Positions 1 through 13,676 of a stretch of DNA of 64,000 nucleotides are shown one piece after another. The position numbers and the translations under genes are program-made. The notes beneath the pieces were generated by a model. The model saw only the letters and a list, made by a program, of their open reading frames with translations. It was not told where the DNA came from and did not search any database. The DNA is from Opisthocomus hoazin. Taxonomy: Eukaryota > Chordata > Aves > Opisthocomiformes > Opisthocomidae. The stretch lies in NCBI RefSeq assembly GCF_030867145.1, contig NC_134441.1, positions 4,838,992 through 4,902,991 on the forward strand, given 5' to 3'. How positions within the stretch are numbered: position 1 is the first letter of the stretch; each line of letters begins with the position of its first letter.

Positions 1-225
<225 letters not shown>

Positions 226-3200
226 CTACAAAAACAAGACATCCCTTCCCTCTTAAAATATGTGAGTTTGAAAGTCTTGGTTTCTAAAGCCCCACATCTG
301 AGAATGCAGCCAGGAAGCTGACTCGGGAGCCAAAGCTGAAGGAAACAGTTCAGTTACTACAGCCCGCGTACTGCAATTGTTTGTGAATGAAGCAAACGCA
401 ACTCCCAGGGCAGCAAACCCAAACCACTGCAGAGCGCTCTATAAACGCCGCTCCCGTTTGGTGACAAATGAACGGCCACACAGGCAAGACCCCCTGTGTG
501 CATCAGTCAGCAGCTCTCAGTACTCAGCACCTCATGTTCAAGCAGGGCCTTCGTCCGTGCTTCTGGACATGCTAGAAAAGGCATCCAGAGACGTATTACT
601 GCTGGCCTGTACGCAGCGACAACCAAGGACTCCACGCACGTATCAGAGCTGCTTTGTGCTAGCATCCCAACCAAGAGAACCTTCCAGAGACGGCATACGA
701 GTGAGGACTGGAAGGAACAGGACCAACAGCCCGTCATGGCTGGAGACACCTCCTGACAAGATGGTCCTGCTTCCCTCTGGCTTCTGCTCAGTCTGATCCT
801 CATTCTAGCCCAACACATTAGGTCCAGCAGCAACTGGGCTCATGGGCAGTGACAGGATACTGCACCAGTGCTAGAGATGCAGAACACCCTCCAAGGGTAA
901 CGAAAGAGATTTGGATCTGAAGGTTTAGTGCTCCTCTCAGTAATTTGAATAGCATTCAAATTTTTATTTGAATGCACGGGATCTCTACGATCTTCACTAG
1001 ACACAATGAAATAAGAAGCAAGCCAATATCTTAGGAACTGAAACACTGCTGAGAGAGCAGGAAAAGCCTGCGGGACTTCAGGGGTCACCAACTGGGCAGG
1101 CACTGCTGGTGAGGCGGAGAGCGCCCTGGCTTGATTTTATAGTAAATCACACAAAAAATAAAAAGTTGCTTCAACAATCAGCAGAGAAATTAAAGGAATT
1201 TATTTTTAACTTTACTGGTGAGTATCTGGCCTCCCATCAGCTCAGAGGTAGCTCTAAATCACAACTGGGTAAGAGACAAGTCCTTGGGCCCTACTCGCTC
1301 TCAGTGAAGTACAAAGCTTTGCTTCACCCCCACGCAGACACATCGGCCTGGATTTACTGTTTTTGCAGTGCCTTAAGAACTGGATTTACATCGGGAGCTC
1401 TCGGCCCACTGCAAAAGCAGCACTGCTCTCCTGAATGACCCTGAGCTTCAGCCACCCAAGTCGGTAACGACATCTCCAGTGTCTGAGATGTGCAAACACC
1501 CTAGAATGCCGAGAGGATCACCCAAAACAACGATCCTTCCCGCAAAGCTCTGCCCACCCTCCCTCCCTTTGGCAAAGGTGGCTACGTGACAGACAGCAAA
1601 ACAGCAGTTAAAATGCTTGTGCTTTTCCAAAAGGCTTGTGTTCACCCCTCGAAGCATCACGCTAGCCTGCAAAGGGCAGGATGTGATGAACAGTTCTCTG
1701 CTGGTACATCGGCAGCACAGCAGCAGCTTCGGGGCTCAGGAGTGGCTGGTGGCCTTTGCCCGCTCCAACAGCAGTGTCCTGCCCATCAGAGAAATCTGTG
1801 CTATGAGCGAAAGCTCTGAAATTTGCCTGGTGACTGGCATTAGATCAAGGATGTGGTCTTCACCACTCTCGGGAAAAGCAATCCAAATATAACCGGACAA
1901 TAAACTGTCCTGTTCTTAAAAACAAAAAAACAACATCCAATTTCTGTTCCATGATCTCCTCCTCCCCAGCGGTCAGAAACCTTCCACTAACTTCCAGACT
2001 GAATTGTTTCTTGGCCAGTACGTAGCCCCTTGTCACTCTGCCAAAGTTAAAGATTAACTTAAGTAGTACGAAAAACAAGGAGAAAAATAACATTCTGTGT
2101 TACCAATGGGATACAGAGAAAACCCAGGTTTTCACAAACGGCCAGTGCCATAACACAAGAGCTGTCTTCCTCAGCCCACTGACTAATTAAAAAGCCCATT
2201 TAATCTCTAACACATCACAGTAATAAATCCATCTCTACTTAAGACGAAAGGTGTCCTAAGTGCTCTATCACCCCCAAAATGATACCCAGCTTATGGCATC
2301 AGGAAATTCTGCTTTGAGGCACCAAGGGGTTAACACTGCGGAGTCTTCACAGCCCAGCACAGAGCCCCTAGGAATGACTCTGGTGTCTAGGACCACAGCT
2401 TTATCACCATCTTATTTCATGCACTGCCCAACTATGACTAATGGGAGTTTGTGGAGGTAGTGGGAGAGGGGGTAAGGGAGCTCTATCAGATACTTGACAA
2501 AGTCAAACCACAGCTGGTTACAATAAGGATCAGGGATGGAGGTAGTGATGCATATGTGCACAAAAGTCAGCTCTGGGGATTAGGAATATCTCATATAGAA
2601 GCTGCGCTGCTGACATTTCATAGCAGCTCCCTTGAGCTCACCGATAGCCAAATTGCCCATCATCTCCACAAAAACAGAACACAGTTGGTTTCCATAGCAG
2701 CTCTCTGCCAGGTAAATATCACTGATCAACGACTTCGTTATATTCACGTGGAAGAAGTCAGCAAGAAGGCAGCTTGAATGTGCAATGTAAGCCAACAGCT
2801 TTCAAACGTCTGTGATCTAACTAGTCCGTAGAGACTCGGCGAAGGAGCAATGTGGTTGAGCAAACCATGGGATGCCTGGCAGACGGCATCCTGGAGCAGG
2901 AAGGAAGCTGAGCTGCTGCAGGTGAGGCAGCAGAAGCAGATATTGCACATAAGACATGAGGAAGGTGGATGCAACCCTAAGTGCTAGTCTAGAGGTAATT
3001 CAGACAAATGCAAATGTCTCCTTAATTTTACCATCCCTTGTGACAACTGAAGGGCCCAACTACGTTGCATGATCACGGCCTACATCCTTACATGCTAGAG
3101 CTCATGAAAGGGTTGGGGTTTTTTTGGGGCGGTGAGGCGGAGGGGAGGGTTGTTGTTTTGGGGTTTTGTAAGTAAAAACTTAAATAGTTAGAGCCCACAT

Positions 3201-6200
3201 AAGCAAGAATGAGCCTAGATTCTTTAAAGGAGAAGAATCAAGATTGATTCTTTGCCTGCTGTTAAAATAACTGAGCATTGCAACTACTTCTGCCTATGGG
3301 TATGGCTAGGAATCGCCCACACGTAGCTCAGAGGAAGTTCTCCTTCCAGTCCCCAGGCACAGTGCAAGAGCTCAGAGTAAAACAAAAAGCTTTTCTTTTA
3401 AGGTCCCTGTGCTTCAGATCAGTACAAAGCAGCTGATGAAAGCTCCATGCGCTGCGTTCCCACAGCCCTAGGTTCCTGAGATGACCCTCGGGTATGATCC
3501 ACCACAGGACCACAGACACAAGGTCTTCTGACCCAACAGAGCACACAGCAAACCCAGCCGTGGAGATTACCCTGGAGGCTTTCCATGCGAAAAGCAGCAT
3601 GCTGTCCTGACCTCACTGAACCACTGCTCTCTAGGGAACCCGATAGCTTACTGTCCCATCTTTCGTTCCTTCATCTCGGAAAGCATGAACGTTTAATTCC
3701 TGCAGCCACTGGAGCGGCCTCACGTCTGCCGGACGCACTCAAGACAAACTGTTGCAATACAGACTGTTGCCACCCCTTTATGCTCTAGACCGCTACAGCC
3801 TTGATCTCTTCATGCTTCCAAGCCCAGATGTCCTCTTCCTGCTGTTGATTATTGCTGTACAAATGATGTCAGCTGCTGAGGTCTGAAAAGGAAGTTGCCA
3901 GCTCAATTTAAGCTCAAAGTTTGCTCCAAAAACAGAAACAAAAGGAAGAAAAAAAGAGAAAAGGAAAAGATCATTTAAGTATCACTTCATCAGTACTGAA
4001 ACCTTCAAAGGAGGAACTAAATAACTTGCAGTCCTTGTAGTGGCTCCCTGAATCAAGAGTGAATTTCAGGCCTAATCCTAATGTTTCTCTTTATTTAACA
4101 TAAACTCTCAGCAAGTTACATCGCAAAGCCAAAGTTAGGATTTCAGTGGTTTCTCAGCTATGAACAGAAAACATTCTGTAGATTTATCTTTTAACCTTCC
4201 GAGATGCAGAATCCAAAATTCAACAGCCTATGGCTTAGAAGCAAGCAAGCTGGTTTACATCAGCAAAATAACTGCTTTAGAAAATAATTAAAAAGGATTC
4301 TATATTTTACAAATCATCTGTTTCTTCCTTGGTAAAATACTGACAAGATTCCAGAATTACTGGATGGTCTGTTTATCTTTTTCCAGACAAACCGAGCCTT
4401 CACCTCCCTCTGGAAAGCAGTGGGATTTGAGCACCTGTGTACCCAGATGCACTGATTGTTCCAGTCACCATCACCAAGACTCTTAATTACCTCTCTGATG
4501 TGCCTGGTTTTGCTTTCCTGTCATTACACACAGTTTCACATTGCTTACAAGGTGCATCTGCTCTTACTCCCAAGTATTTCATCTCCCACCCACCCATCAT
4601 CCATGGCTGTTTTTCTGCCTGTCTCGCTCAGGATCCTTCGCTCCTCCTTGGACAGATTAATCGGCTCAAGATTAAAAGGCAGACAATAAGCTGAAGTGAG
4701 ACAACACCACTAACCACTGTTGGCTTATCTGTGTGTCTTTAATACACCAGAGCTGGCCTTCAGCCACACTCAAACGTTATGCGTCCAAGGAGCCGAAATG
4801 GTCGAAGGCTGTGAGGGAGAGATAACAACCACCAGTGCATCGGGCACTCGGTGTTAAATCAAAGGGGAAGGCAATAAACTTAGAGGAATTGATTTAAAGG
4901 GGACCTTCCAAGCATGGGGGAAGATAAAGTAGTATTCACACAAGCGTGAAAAATCTAAGTAGGGCAGGAGCAGTGACAGCATCAGTTTAGAAAGCGCTAG
5001 TATTTACTACTCGCATCACCAATCAGTGTGCATACTACAGGTTGGCTTTACACATACCTCTGCCCTTCGTTCAGCTGCTGGATCTTCTCACTTTCTTCAA
5101 AACCACACCAACCCGCGAGCTGCACAGCACTCTTAAAATGGTGCCGAGCTCAGCTTTAAACAGTGGCTTTGTGAAAGGTTGCATCACATCTTGGCTCCCT
5201 GGTACACACTCGGATACACTGTGGCTTTCTGGTCCTTAAGAGCTTTTCTGAAGCAGGGGAATATCTGATAGCTGCGGCTCTCGCTCACGCCCTGAGCAAG
5301 GCTCCGGTTTGAGAACAGAGGTAGCTGTTCTGCCCGGGCACGAGGGATCACACACCAACAGCCTGCAGGATGCTTTGAGGCTGAAGCCATAAAAAAATCC
5401 CATCTAATCTCTCTCTGGCAATGTGAAGCGCTCAAAAAAATGCAGTTCGAGAGCCATGCCTTTATATTTTTGACCCCTCGCTAAGCTCAAGACAAATTAT
5501 TGCTTCAGTGGGAGAGCCTTGCCTTGAAAACAGAACTTTACTTTTTGGATGGATGTCCTCATGGGTGGGGATTAATGGGTTTTATAGCTTCCTGGTATTG
5601 TGGTACGTTCCATTTTTTTCTTTTTTGCATCCTGCCTCATTTGAGCAGGCCTTGGCTTGCTAACAGCCCCTTCCTGGAGCTTCTATTAATAGCCCTTGGT
5701 TCCAGCTTTCCCCTGTAAAGGTTTTTTTTCAGCTGGTTTAATTACATGTCATCTAAAGCGTGCTTGAAATTTTTCTTGGTCTTCAGCTAACGAACACTAC
5801 TACCAGAAAAGAGGAAAACTATTTGATACGGACAATATAAACGTGAATTAGGGTCAGATGTTACAAAAATTGTGTATGTAATAAAATCATGTATGCAGGG
5901 TTCCAGTTGCTACTATAAACTGCAGTTTTACACATTATTTCCTGCTCCTACTACATTAAATGTGCCTGTTGTTGAAGAGGAGTTTATAAGGTGAAAATCC
6001 TTAACGTTTAAGCTTAACTTTTAGCAGGCAGATTGCCCCTACCAAAATTTAAATAGCAGCTTGATCACTATAAACACATCTGCCTTTTTAATACTACTTA
6101 ATCTTCACAGCAACTGCATGTGATGAAATCTGGTGTATTTATTGAGTTGTACATTCTGTCACAAGCCGTTTTATTGAAAGGTTGTAATTAAATTCAGCGC

Positions 6201-9200
6201 TGGTAATTGCACAGCTCCCTACTTGGAAGCCTGGAGCCATTGTTGCTAGTCTATGGCTGCAGAAATATTCTCCTGGCACTGGTGCAAACTGGGAGTAATG
6301 CTATGAAAGTGATTGGAATAATATCAATACCTGTGAACTTAAAGTCAGGCCCCTGACCGACCCAAGAAACCTCACAGATTATCCCATAATCACAGACCAT
6401 ATTTCATCCAGAGACTTCAAACTCTCAGCTAGTAAAATACCACGATCCCTTCTACTATTAATTATATATCATTATGACCCTTTTAGATGCCAAGAACTTG
6501 AGCTACCAAAAACTGCCTTGTCCAGTAACAAAGTTGTTCAAAAGTCAAACCTCCCAGCAACAAGACTTCGGCTCAAAGCATGGAAATAAAACCACAGCTC
6601 AACGGCTCTGCATCAGTTTAGGCTACAAAGAGACCTCAGCATTTCTTCTGAGCTCAAAAATCCCAAATCAAGTAACCTAGAAGAGCCTCACATCTCCTGT
6701 GTTCTGATTTCACACTCAATTCTGCCTCTAAACCACGCTCCGCGTCAGTTTATCTAGGACAAGAAAGGGTAGCTACAAGATGGCTTTTAAGGTTTCATGT
6801 ACCTGACATACCTAAGCTGATACAGATGAAGGCAATGAGAAGTCAAATTAAGAATTTTCTTAACATCCTGGACCCACCAATCAGACCTCAGCTTTGCATA
6901 TTTGTGGGGATTTATTCCCACGTTATTTTATTGTTGGTGGTTCCCCTCCCCCCCGCCCTGAAAAGATACTGAAATACAGAGATTATTCTGAAGACTAGCA
7001 ACACTCTGCACAGAATAGCATCCACCATGCTAACACAACTACACAAAGACTGTTTCCTTGTATGTGTCTGCCAAGCTAACAGAAGAAAGGGCAGGCTAAA
7101 CGACACCGCATGTTGCTTTCTGTCAGTTCAGATCCAGTTTATCACACTCCATGCGGAGAATCAGAAGCTGGACCAGGCTCAGCAGAATTAGGCATCTCCG
7201 TGCTACACTGATTACATTTTCAGACTGCAATGGTCTGTTATTCCCTCACTGATGTCATACAGATATCCCACTTGCCTTTTTAGCTGATTAGATCCAAAAT
7301 ATGATTAATAATTTAATGCCAGCTGGACACAAACGTAAAGAATAGGGGTCTGTATGTCCAAACTGTAATTAATAACCCTCTCCAACAGCTGGAATGACTA
7401 CATATTTAGATCAGATCAAAAAAAGGCTCCATTTCTCTACAGTACAGGTTTATTGCATATCCAAGCTATGCTTGTGTCTCTGGAGGTCACCATGATAGAG
7501 GAGGCGGGGAGCCAAGTTCAAAAGAGATATTCAAGTGATTCCAAGATTTATTCTTTCTTTTAGGCATACTCCACACTTGAAGCCCACCAAGAAACAGCAC
7601 ACAGGACTTCAAAGACTTCCATATAAATTGGCCTGTAAACCTCCAGGAAGCGGGACTGAGGAAACCTCGTTTGTAGCCATGGATTTCAAGTCTAGGCAAA
7701 ACACAACTGTAACAACACATCCAAGGGGCAAAAGTTTGATCTGAAACAAGAGGACAAAAGATCAAGTGCCGTAAGCCAGTTCCAGCCCTGTCAGGTCAGT
7801 GGAGATATACCCTGCCCGTCAGGCTTTTTCCACTAGCCGGGAAGCTGGAACAATTCTGGGTTTGCATCATTGTCGCCAAGACCAGATTTTGGTGTCTCAG
7901 CTTCATTTCATTGCCCATGGTTGTCTCAGGGGGGTGTTGGAGACGAAGAGGAATACAACTGCAGAACGGGAATTTTTACAACGGAAATTTGTGATGGTTC
8001 TGAGAGGGCTTTATGTTTTCAGGACTAGAAAGATGAATTTTTTCCCCAACAAAATAAACTAAATGCAAAGAGTTCTGATTCTAGGCAATAACTTCTTTAA
8101 AAAAAAAAATAACAGCTTGTGAGGGAATTGGGGGGAAAAAAAAAAAAAGATCTGTTTGGTGAACCTGTCCTTTCCCTATGTGTATTTGCCATATAAACAT
8201 CTCCCCTTGTTGGACAAAGACCAGACACTTCCTCTTCTCATGGCTGTGATGAAGTGACATCACGATTTGACAAACAGGTTTTCATCAATCACCATCATAC
8301 CACTTCCTCTTCTGGTAAGACACTAAGGGTCCCCATTCTGTTCTCAATTAAACCACTGATGACTGAAAAAGAACGACAGCAAGGAAGCAATCAGATCCAA
8401 ATTTCCACGTGTCCATAGAGAACATTGGGGCGGGATCTGATGCGGAGCTGCAGCAGAACCTATTTTCTAACAATCCCATCTTATGACAGAGATCAAGCGG
8501 CACATTCACACTCCACATGTGAATCTTCTGACCACACCTACATAGCTAGATTTCTATCAGCTTTGTAAGGCTAATATTCCCTGCAAATTAGCTACTGAGA
8601 TTGCTGTAACAATAACCTGCAGGAGGCCCTAACGAGATCATCCTTAGTTTAAATAGAAAATTCTGTGACACAGTCCCTAACAGCCGAATTTCCTTCCTCC
8701 AGGTCTGAAATAGCCCTGCCTGGACTCTCAAGCAGCCTGGTACTTTCCCAGGCCCATGAAGACCCCCCAGGGGCGGAAGCACTAAGCACCACTTTCGAGG
8801 CAGGAAAGGTTGTGCTCCTGGGCATCACCAGATCTGGCCAACCCAAAGATGGACACTAAGCCTGTAGCTCTCCCGACCCAGGACCCCTACAGCAAACTAG
8901 TTCATATGTATGAGCTTTCCAAGACATCGCCTTTAATTTTTTCCATGCACTAAGCTTTGACAGGCAACTCTCACATTCTAGACCTCAACTTCATTTCCTG
9001 TCTCAAACACGAGAGCCAGACTGATCAACAGCCTGAACTGTCCCTGGATCCAGGCTGCGGGACAGCTTGTGGCGAGTCATTTCCATACAGCTGCCATTTT
9101 TCCCTTTTAGAGAGTGCATAGCAAAAGGACTAACTGCTTCACAAGCAGCAGACGCAACCTCTGGTCTCAGTACCATGGCCTAATTCTACTTCACATCCTG

Positions 9201-11780
9201 CACATCTACATTTTTCTCCAGCTATCATTGCACTACAAAGACTTTACAAAGCTTTTTCAATTCACAGTGGATAAAAAGCCTGAAAAGTACTTTGTAGCCC
9301 ATCAGTAGCTGAAGTCTTCCCTCCGGACACTGATACAAATCCTGAGAAATCTCAGCTGAAATAAAGAAAACTGTTGGAAAGCATCATGAACTGACATGCA
9401 TTTCTGGAATGAGATTTTTGAAGCAATATTGAGTTACACTCACTCTTGCTGCGCTAGGCTTTGGGAACTTTCCCCCTTCTCCTTTGCACAAAAGCAGTGC
9501 TGTGTAATAACACAGGATCATTCTCCAGGAACTCCTTTACCAGCTCACGGTGCCTGTAGGCTGTGCCAGGGAATTTCATTCATATGTAAAACATCACAGA
9601 ATCCCCCAGATTCCAAAAATATATACACTGCACATACGTAACTGCTTTCAGAAACGAAGCAGTCTGGTGAAAATATGCCCTAGGAGCAGCCAGGAAGGGG
9701 AATTTCCAAAAGCACAGCCCTTTTTGATGGGCTTTGAGAATTCACCAAGAGATCTCCCAGTTAACATTTGCAAGTTTAGTCTTCACAGTTCCTACTATTA
9801 CTTAAAATAGGCTTTCAGGATCCAGGCAGCCAAAAGTACTTAACACACACAGGGCTCACCCTGTCTCTACCTCACACAAGGTTTTTCCTTTTATTCATAT
9901 CCTCACAGTAACCAGAGCTGTGCACCATGAGCTGCCGGGACTGGGGGTCTGCATCTGTCCGGATCCCAGCTGGGAGGGACTGGGACTATCCCATTGCTAG
10001 GTGCCATCCGGTGTTTCACACGCTGGACTGCTGGGCAGCTCTACATAAAAATGATCACTTTGTACTTATAAGACAAGAGCGTAGGTGAACGTAACTAATT
10101 TGAATTAAAGCTTACAACCCCTCGGCAACAAATCCACCTCCCATTATGGACAGCTAGCAACAAGCATAAAGAAATTAAAAGACATACTCTTTGTCACAGA
10201 GGTAGCCCTAACACCAGCTGTAGTGTTTCAAGAGAAGAAACGTTTTCCCAGAAGCCACAACTCTTCAGTGCCCATCGCTGCATTCCTTTTAAATGCACAT
10301 GGCTTCCATGGGAGTTAGGGTTGTGCAAAGATGCAGGCTCAGCCCCAGGCTGGTAACAACTGGCAATTTATAAGCATGATTAAAGTATGCTAGACAGGAG
10401 GAGCTAATTTGTATTCCTTAAACATTTCTCTCTCTTACCAGAAAAGTCCCGTTTCCAAGAAACAGATGGGATCTATGAACTGAAAGTATAGCAGCTGAAA
10501 GAAAAATGGAGACAGACTCCACTGACCCAAAATGCCAAGTTGCCCTCTACAGACAGCACTTGCTGAAATCAACCCCACGTGAGAAATGCAGCACAGAGTT
10601 TTAGCCATCACTTCTTTCAGGCATCACTTGCTTCCTTCCCCTGACACAAAAAGCTAATTCCCAATGGGGAAAGTTAAAAGTCCTTGTCTGACAAGGATGG
10701 TTTCTGCTGAGTCAAGCTCACAAGAAGGCAGAAAAAGCCAAGGGATTGAACACTGGTAGGAAGGCAAAAATCTGTGCCCAGAAAAACAAGTCAAGAAAAG
10801 AGCCGGAGGCGCCATTTCCTGCTGGTTCTTTTAAGACCTTGTCTCAACTTGAAGGTGATTAAGACAGGTTATCTAGCAAGATTTAACACATATGCCCTGA
10901 AAACCTGTCACAGACAGCTAATGGTGTTACATTAACGGAGGTGGATAATTGTATTTTATTTTTAAGATTGCCTTTCCATCTGCAGCAGACAGGCTTTAGC
11001 TGGAGTACCCAACTTTTACACCCTTCAAAGTATCCCATGCGTTTCTCATTGATGTAAAGGGCTATGCAAGAGACAACGCACTGGTGATATCTGTTAGCTC
11101 TTTACTTCTCCTGTGTGTCCTCCATAAGGCACAGGACTTGGGGATGAATGCATTGGACACAAGAAAGCAAGAAAAGCATTTAAAAGCAGCTCTTCAAACC
11201 AAAGAACATGAAGTTTTCTCCATGCGGCAGGAAGGCAGCACGAGTGATCCCAACCACTACACGGAATAAGAGGGATTAAGTGCTATTGCATAAACAGACA
11301 ACATTGGTTATTTCTCCTGACTGAGTGCCAAATCCCACTTTTCGGATGCACGGAAAAATCTAGGTCAGTCACATCTGCAGGAAGACGCCTGCACTGTCAG
11401 TGGTGTTCCCATTTCAACATCAATTTGTTCATAACTAAATAAAGCGTCTCCAGGCTCCGGCACGTGTGGGGAAGCCTCCGTCCACCTCCTCCTCCGCAGT
11501 GACAGGGGTGGAGCGGGTCCAGAGCAGAGCAAGGGCCCTGCTCACCTGCTCTTTAAAAAAATCAGTGTTGCCAAAGAGGCAGAATTCTGGGAGAGGAGCG
11601 AGGGCCAGGATCCAGAGCAGCTCTGGGGATGGCAGAAGATGGGAAAATAGGCAAAAAAAAAAATCTAGTGATTGACTTACAAACAAGCTGTACCGGATGC
11701 AGTAGTTTCACAGGACTCCAGTCCAAAACCAGACACTGCGGATTTCACCTTTCAGCACGGAGAAGGAAAGATGGCCCAGC

Positions 11781-11905
11781 TGGTAGGCAGTCATTAGGCT
11801 GAGTGTCTGACAGCCAGGGTTAAAGACCCTATCACACCAGAGACCTCCTGCATAACCTCAGGCAAAGCTACACGGCTTCAAAAGTCCTCATCTGTTCCTC
11901 ACAGG
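11781..11905 (+). repeat. MIR-like SINE remnant
   Basis: The order of short blocks follows the MIR core: GACAGCCAGGGTTAAAGACC, then AACCTCAGGCAAAG, then a block resembling the CCTCATCTGT segment. The copy is heavily diverged, as expected for an ancient amniote SINE. Boundaries are approximate. Confidence 0.5.
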
Positions 11906-12060
11906 AGCTTATTCTCTCAGCAGCAAAGAGCTGACAAACAATAGTTTCAGCCCAAAGGGAAGAAAAAAATCAGAATGCACACAATAACGCACCACGTATG
12001 CTGAGGACAGAACAGCTGTTTCCTTCTGTGCTAACTGGCCAGAGACATCAAGGGCTTGGC

Positions 12061-12300
12061 AGATTCGTTTCGTTCACATCCAAGGAGACCCCTTCGGAAA
12101 CCCCATCGGAACAATGAGGCGATCCCATCCAGCAGAAAGCCAGCGTCGCAGGGATGGCTGAGAGCAGAGCAAGGCAGGGCATCGTCCGTGCAGTCGCTGC
12201 ACACGCTACTGCAGGCGGAGATGCCTAATGGACTTAGAGGGGCTTAAAAGCTCGAGAAGAGTAGCTCGCAACGGGGGAGTGCCCATCTCTGTTTACAGAC
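12061..12300. other. Short intronic CpG cluster
   Basis: I count 15 CpG dinucleotides in about 240 bp, at roughly 55% GC, so the observed/expected ratio is about 0.8. The surrounding intron is strongly CpG-depleted. It is too short for a classical CpG island and carries no exon that I recognise. It may be an unmethylated regulatory element, or simply a locally young or GC-biased patch. Confidence 0.45.
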
Positions 12301-13657
12301 CAACTTTCTCATTAATGATTTTAAGCCCGCTCTGAATGAAAGCAACAAACACATCAGCAGGAAGCTGGGAGTCAGCGAAGCGAACAAGATTTAGTGTGAA
12401 TCAGTGCAGAGGCCGAAGCATCTGGGGGTCTAAAAAGCACCAAGGGGAGCTGGGGAGAGGAGAGAAAGGGCCGGAGGGACTCTGCACTCCTGTGTGGTAA
12501 CATCATTATCTTCATAACAGACTTCAAGGAAGCCTCTACCCACATAAATCACCAATAATCTTTCATACAAGCAAGTGGACATTTTCATTACGTTTCTAGA
12601 GAATTAAACATTTCTTTGCTGCAGAAGAACCACCGCCAGCTGCTGGAAAGTGAAACAAGCCATACACCCCAGCGCAGCCAGTCTGAAGCGCTAGTCCCCA
12701 GTCGCACAGTTCCTCTTTTATATCTGCTGCTGGGTGCAAAAAGAAACAAAAATCAGGCTGGTGTCTGCGGAACAATGCAGTGCTGTCGTATGCACAGCCA
12801 CAGAGTCCTGGTGAGGCACTGCAGCTCTGTGGTCACTGCCCTTGGACTCCAAATGCTCGGTTTTATGCTTCCAGCTCAGCCACAAATTACTGCACAACCA
12901 CTGCTGTGCCACCTCCTTCTGTGTCTCCGTTTCCATCCTCCTCCTTTGCACGCCATTTAGACTCTCACTCTCTTCCAGGATTGGGCTAACCCTGATAACA
13001 TAAAATAGCAGCACCCAGTAGGGTAGAATATGATCTAGTCTTCACTGGTGGGTCTAAATACCACCCCACGCCAAGTTGCCCTTGCACCAGAACACTGCCT
13101 AGCCCTGTGCTAAACCCCACTCTAAGCTCACATTGCCGTTTAGACTCTGATCTCCTTTGGGGTGGCTCCATTGTCTCAAGTCATGCTCAGTTCAAAAACC
13201 AAGAGGCGAGGAAGAACGCTAGACCAGAAACATTTCCTTCTAGCAAGGTGGTGATCTTCAGGGTGACCTAGGAGACCTGGTGTCAGTGCACCACAAATTT
13301 GACTGGAGCTGAGCAGCTCACACTCCCGCACACCCCTGCCACCCCACACACGAGCTCTCTTTAATAGCCGGGTGAAGCATCAGGAAGCAGACTGCAGCCC
13401 ACATGAAGTTCCTCTCCATTTTCTGAACCTCCCGAGATACAAAGGCTCATATTCCCAGCATACATTCTCCATGTTATTAGGATAACTGCTAGTCAAGTTC
13501 AAAAGGCAGCTGGCTTCCAAGTCACCAAGCCAGAAAGAGCTATAATTTCTCTCACTGTAATTTCTCTCTATGATTATAACAGTGGTTGACTGAGTCAACA
13601 CGTCAGCAAGCGATTTCACTCCAGGACAGCAGATACCCAGGAAGAAGCACAGTCTTC

Positions 13658-13676
13658 GGGGGGGGGGGGGGGGGGG
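13658..13676 (+). repeat. G19 homopolymer
   Basis: There are nineteen consecutive G residues on the plus strand (C19 in the DPYSL2 transcript). Such a run can form a G-quadruplex on the non-template DNA and is prone to sequencing length errors. Confidence 0.95.

Noticed and set aside
377..833. Overlapping open frames on both strands just after exon 4
   Set aside because: They lie inside DPYSL2 intron 3, with no conserved motif and mutual overlap in different frames.
6385..6420. Possible CR1 3' end near CCATAATCACAGACC
   Set aside because: Only a few bases resemble the CR1 tail and the GGTCCAACC block is missing.
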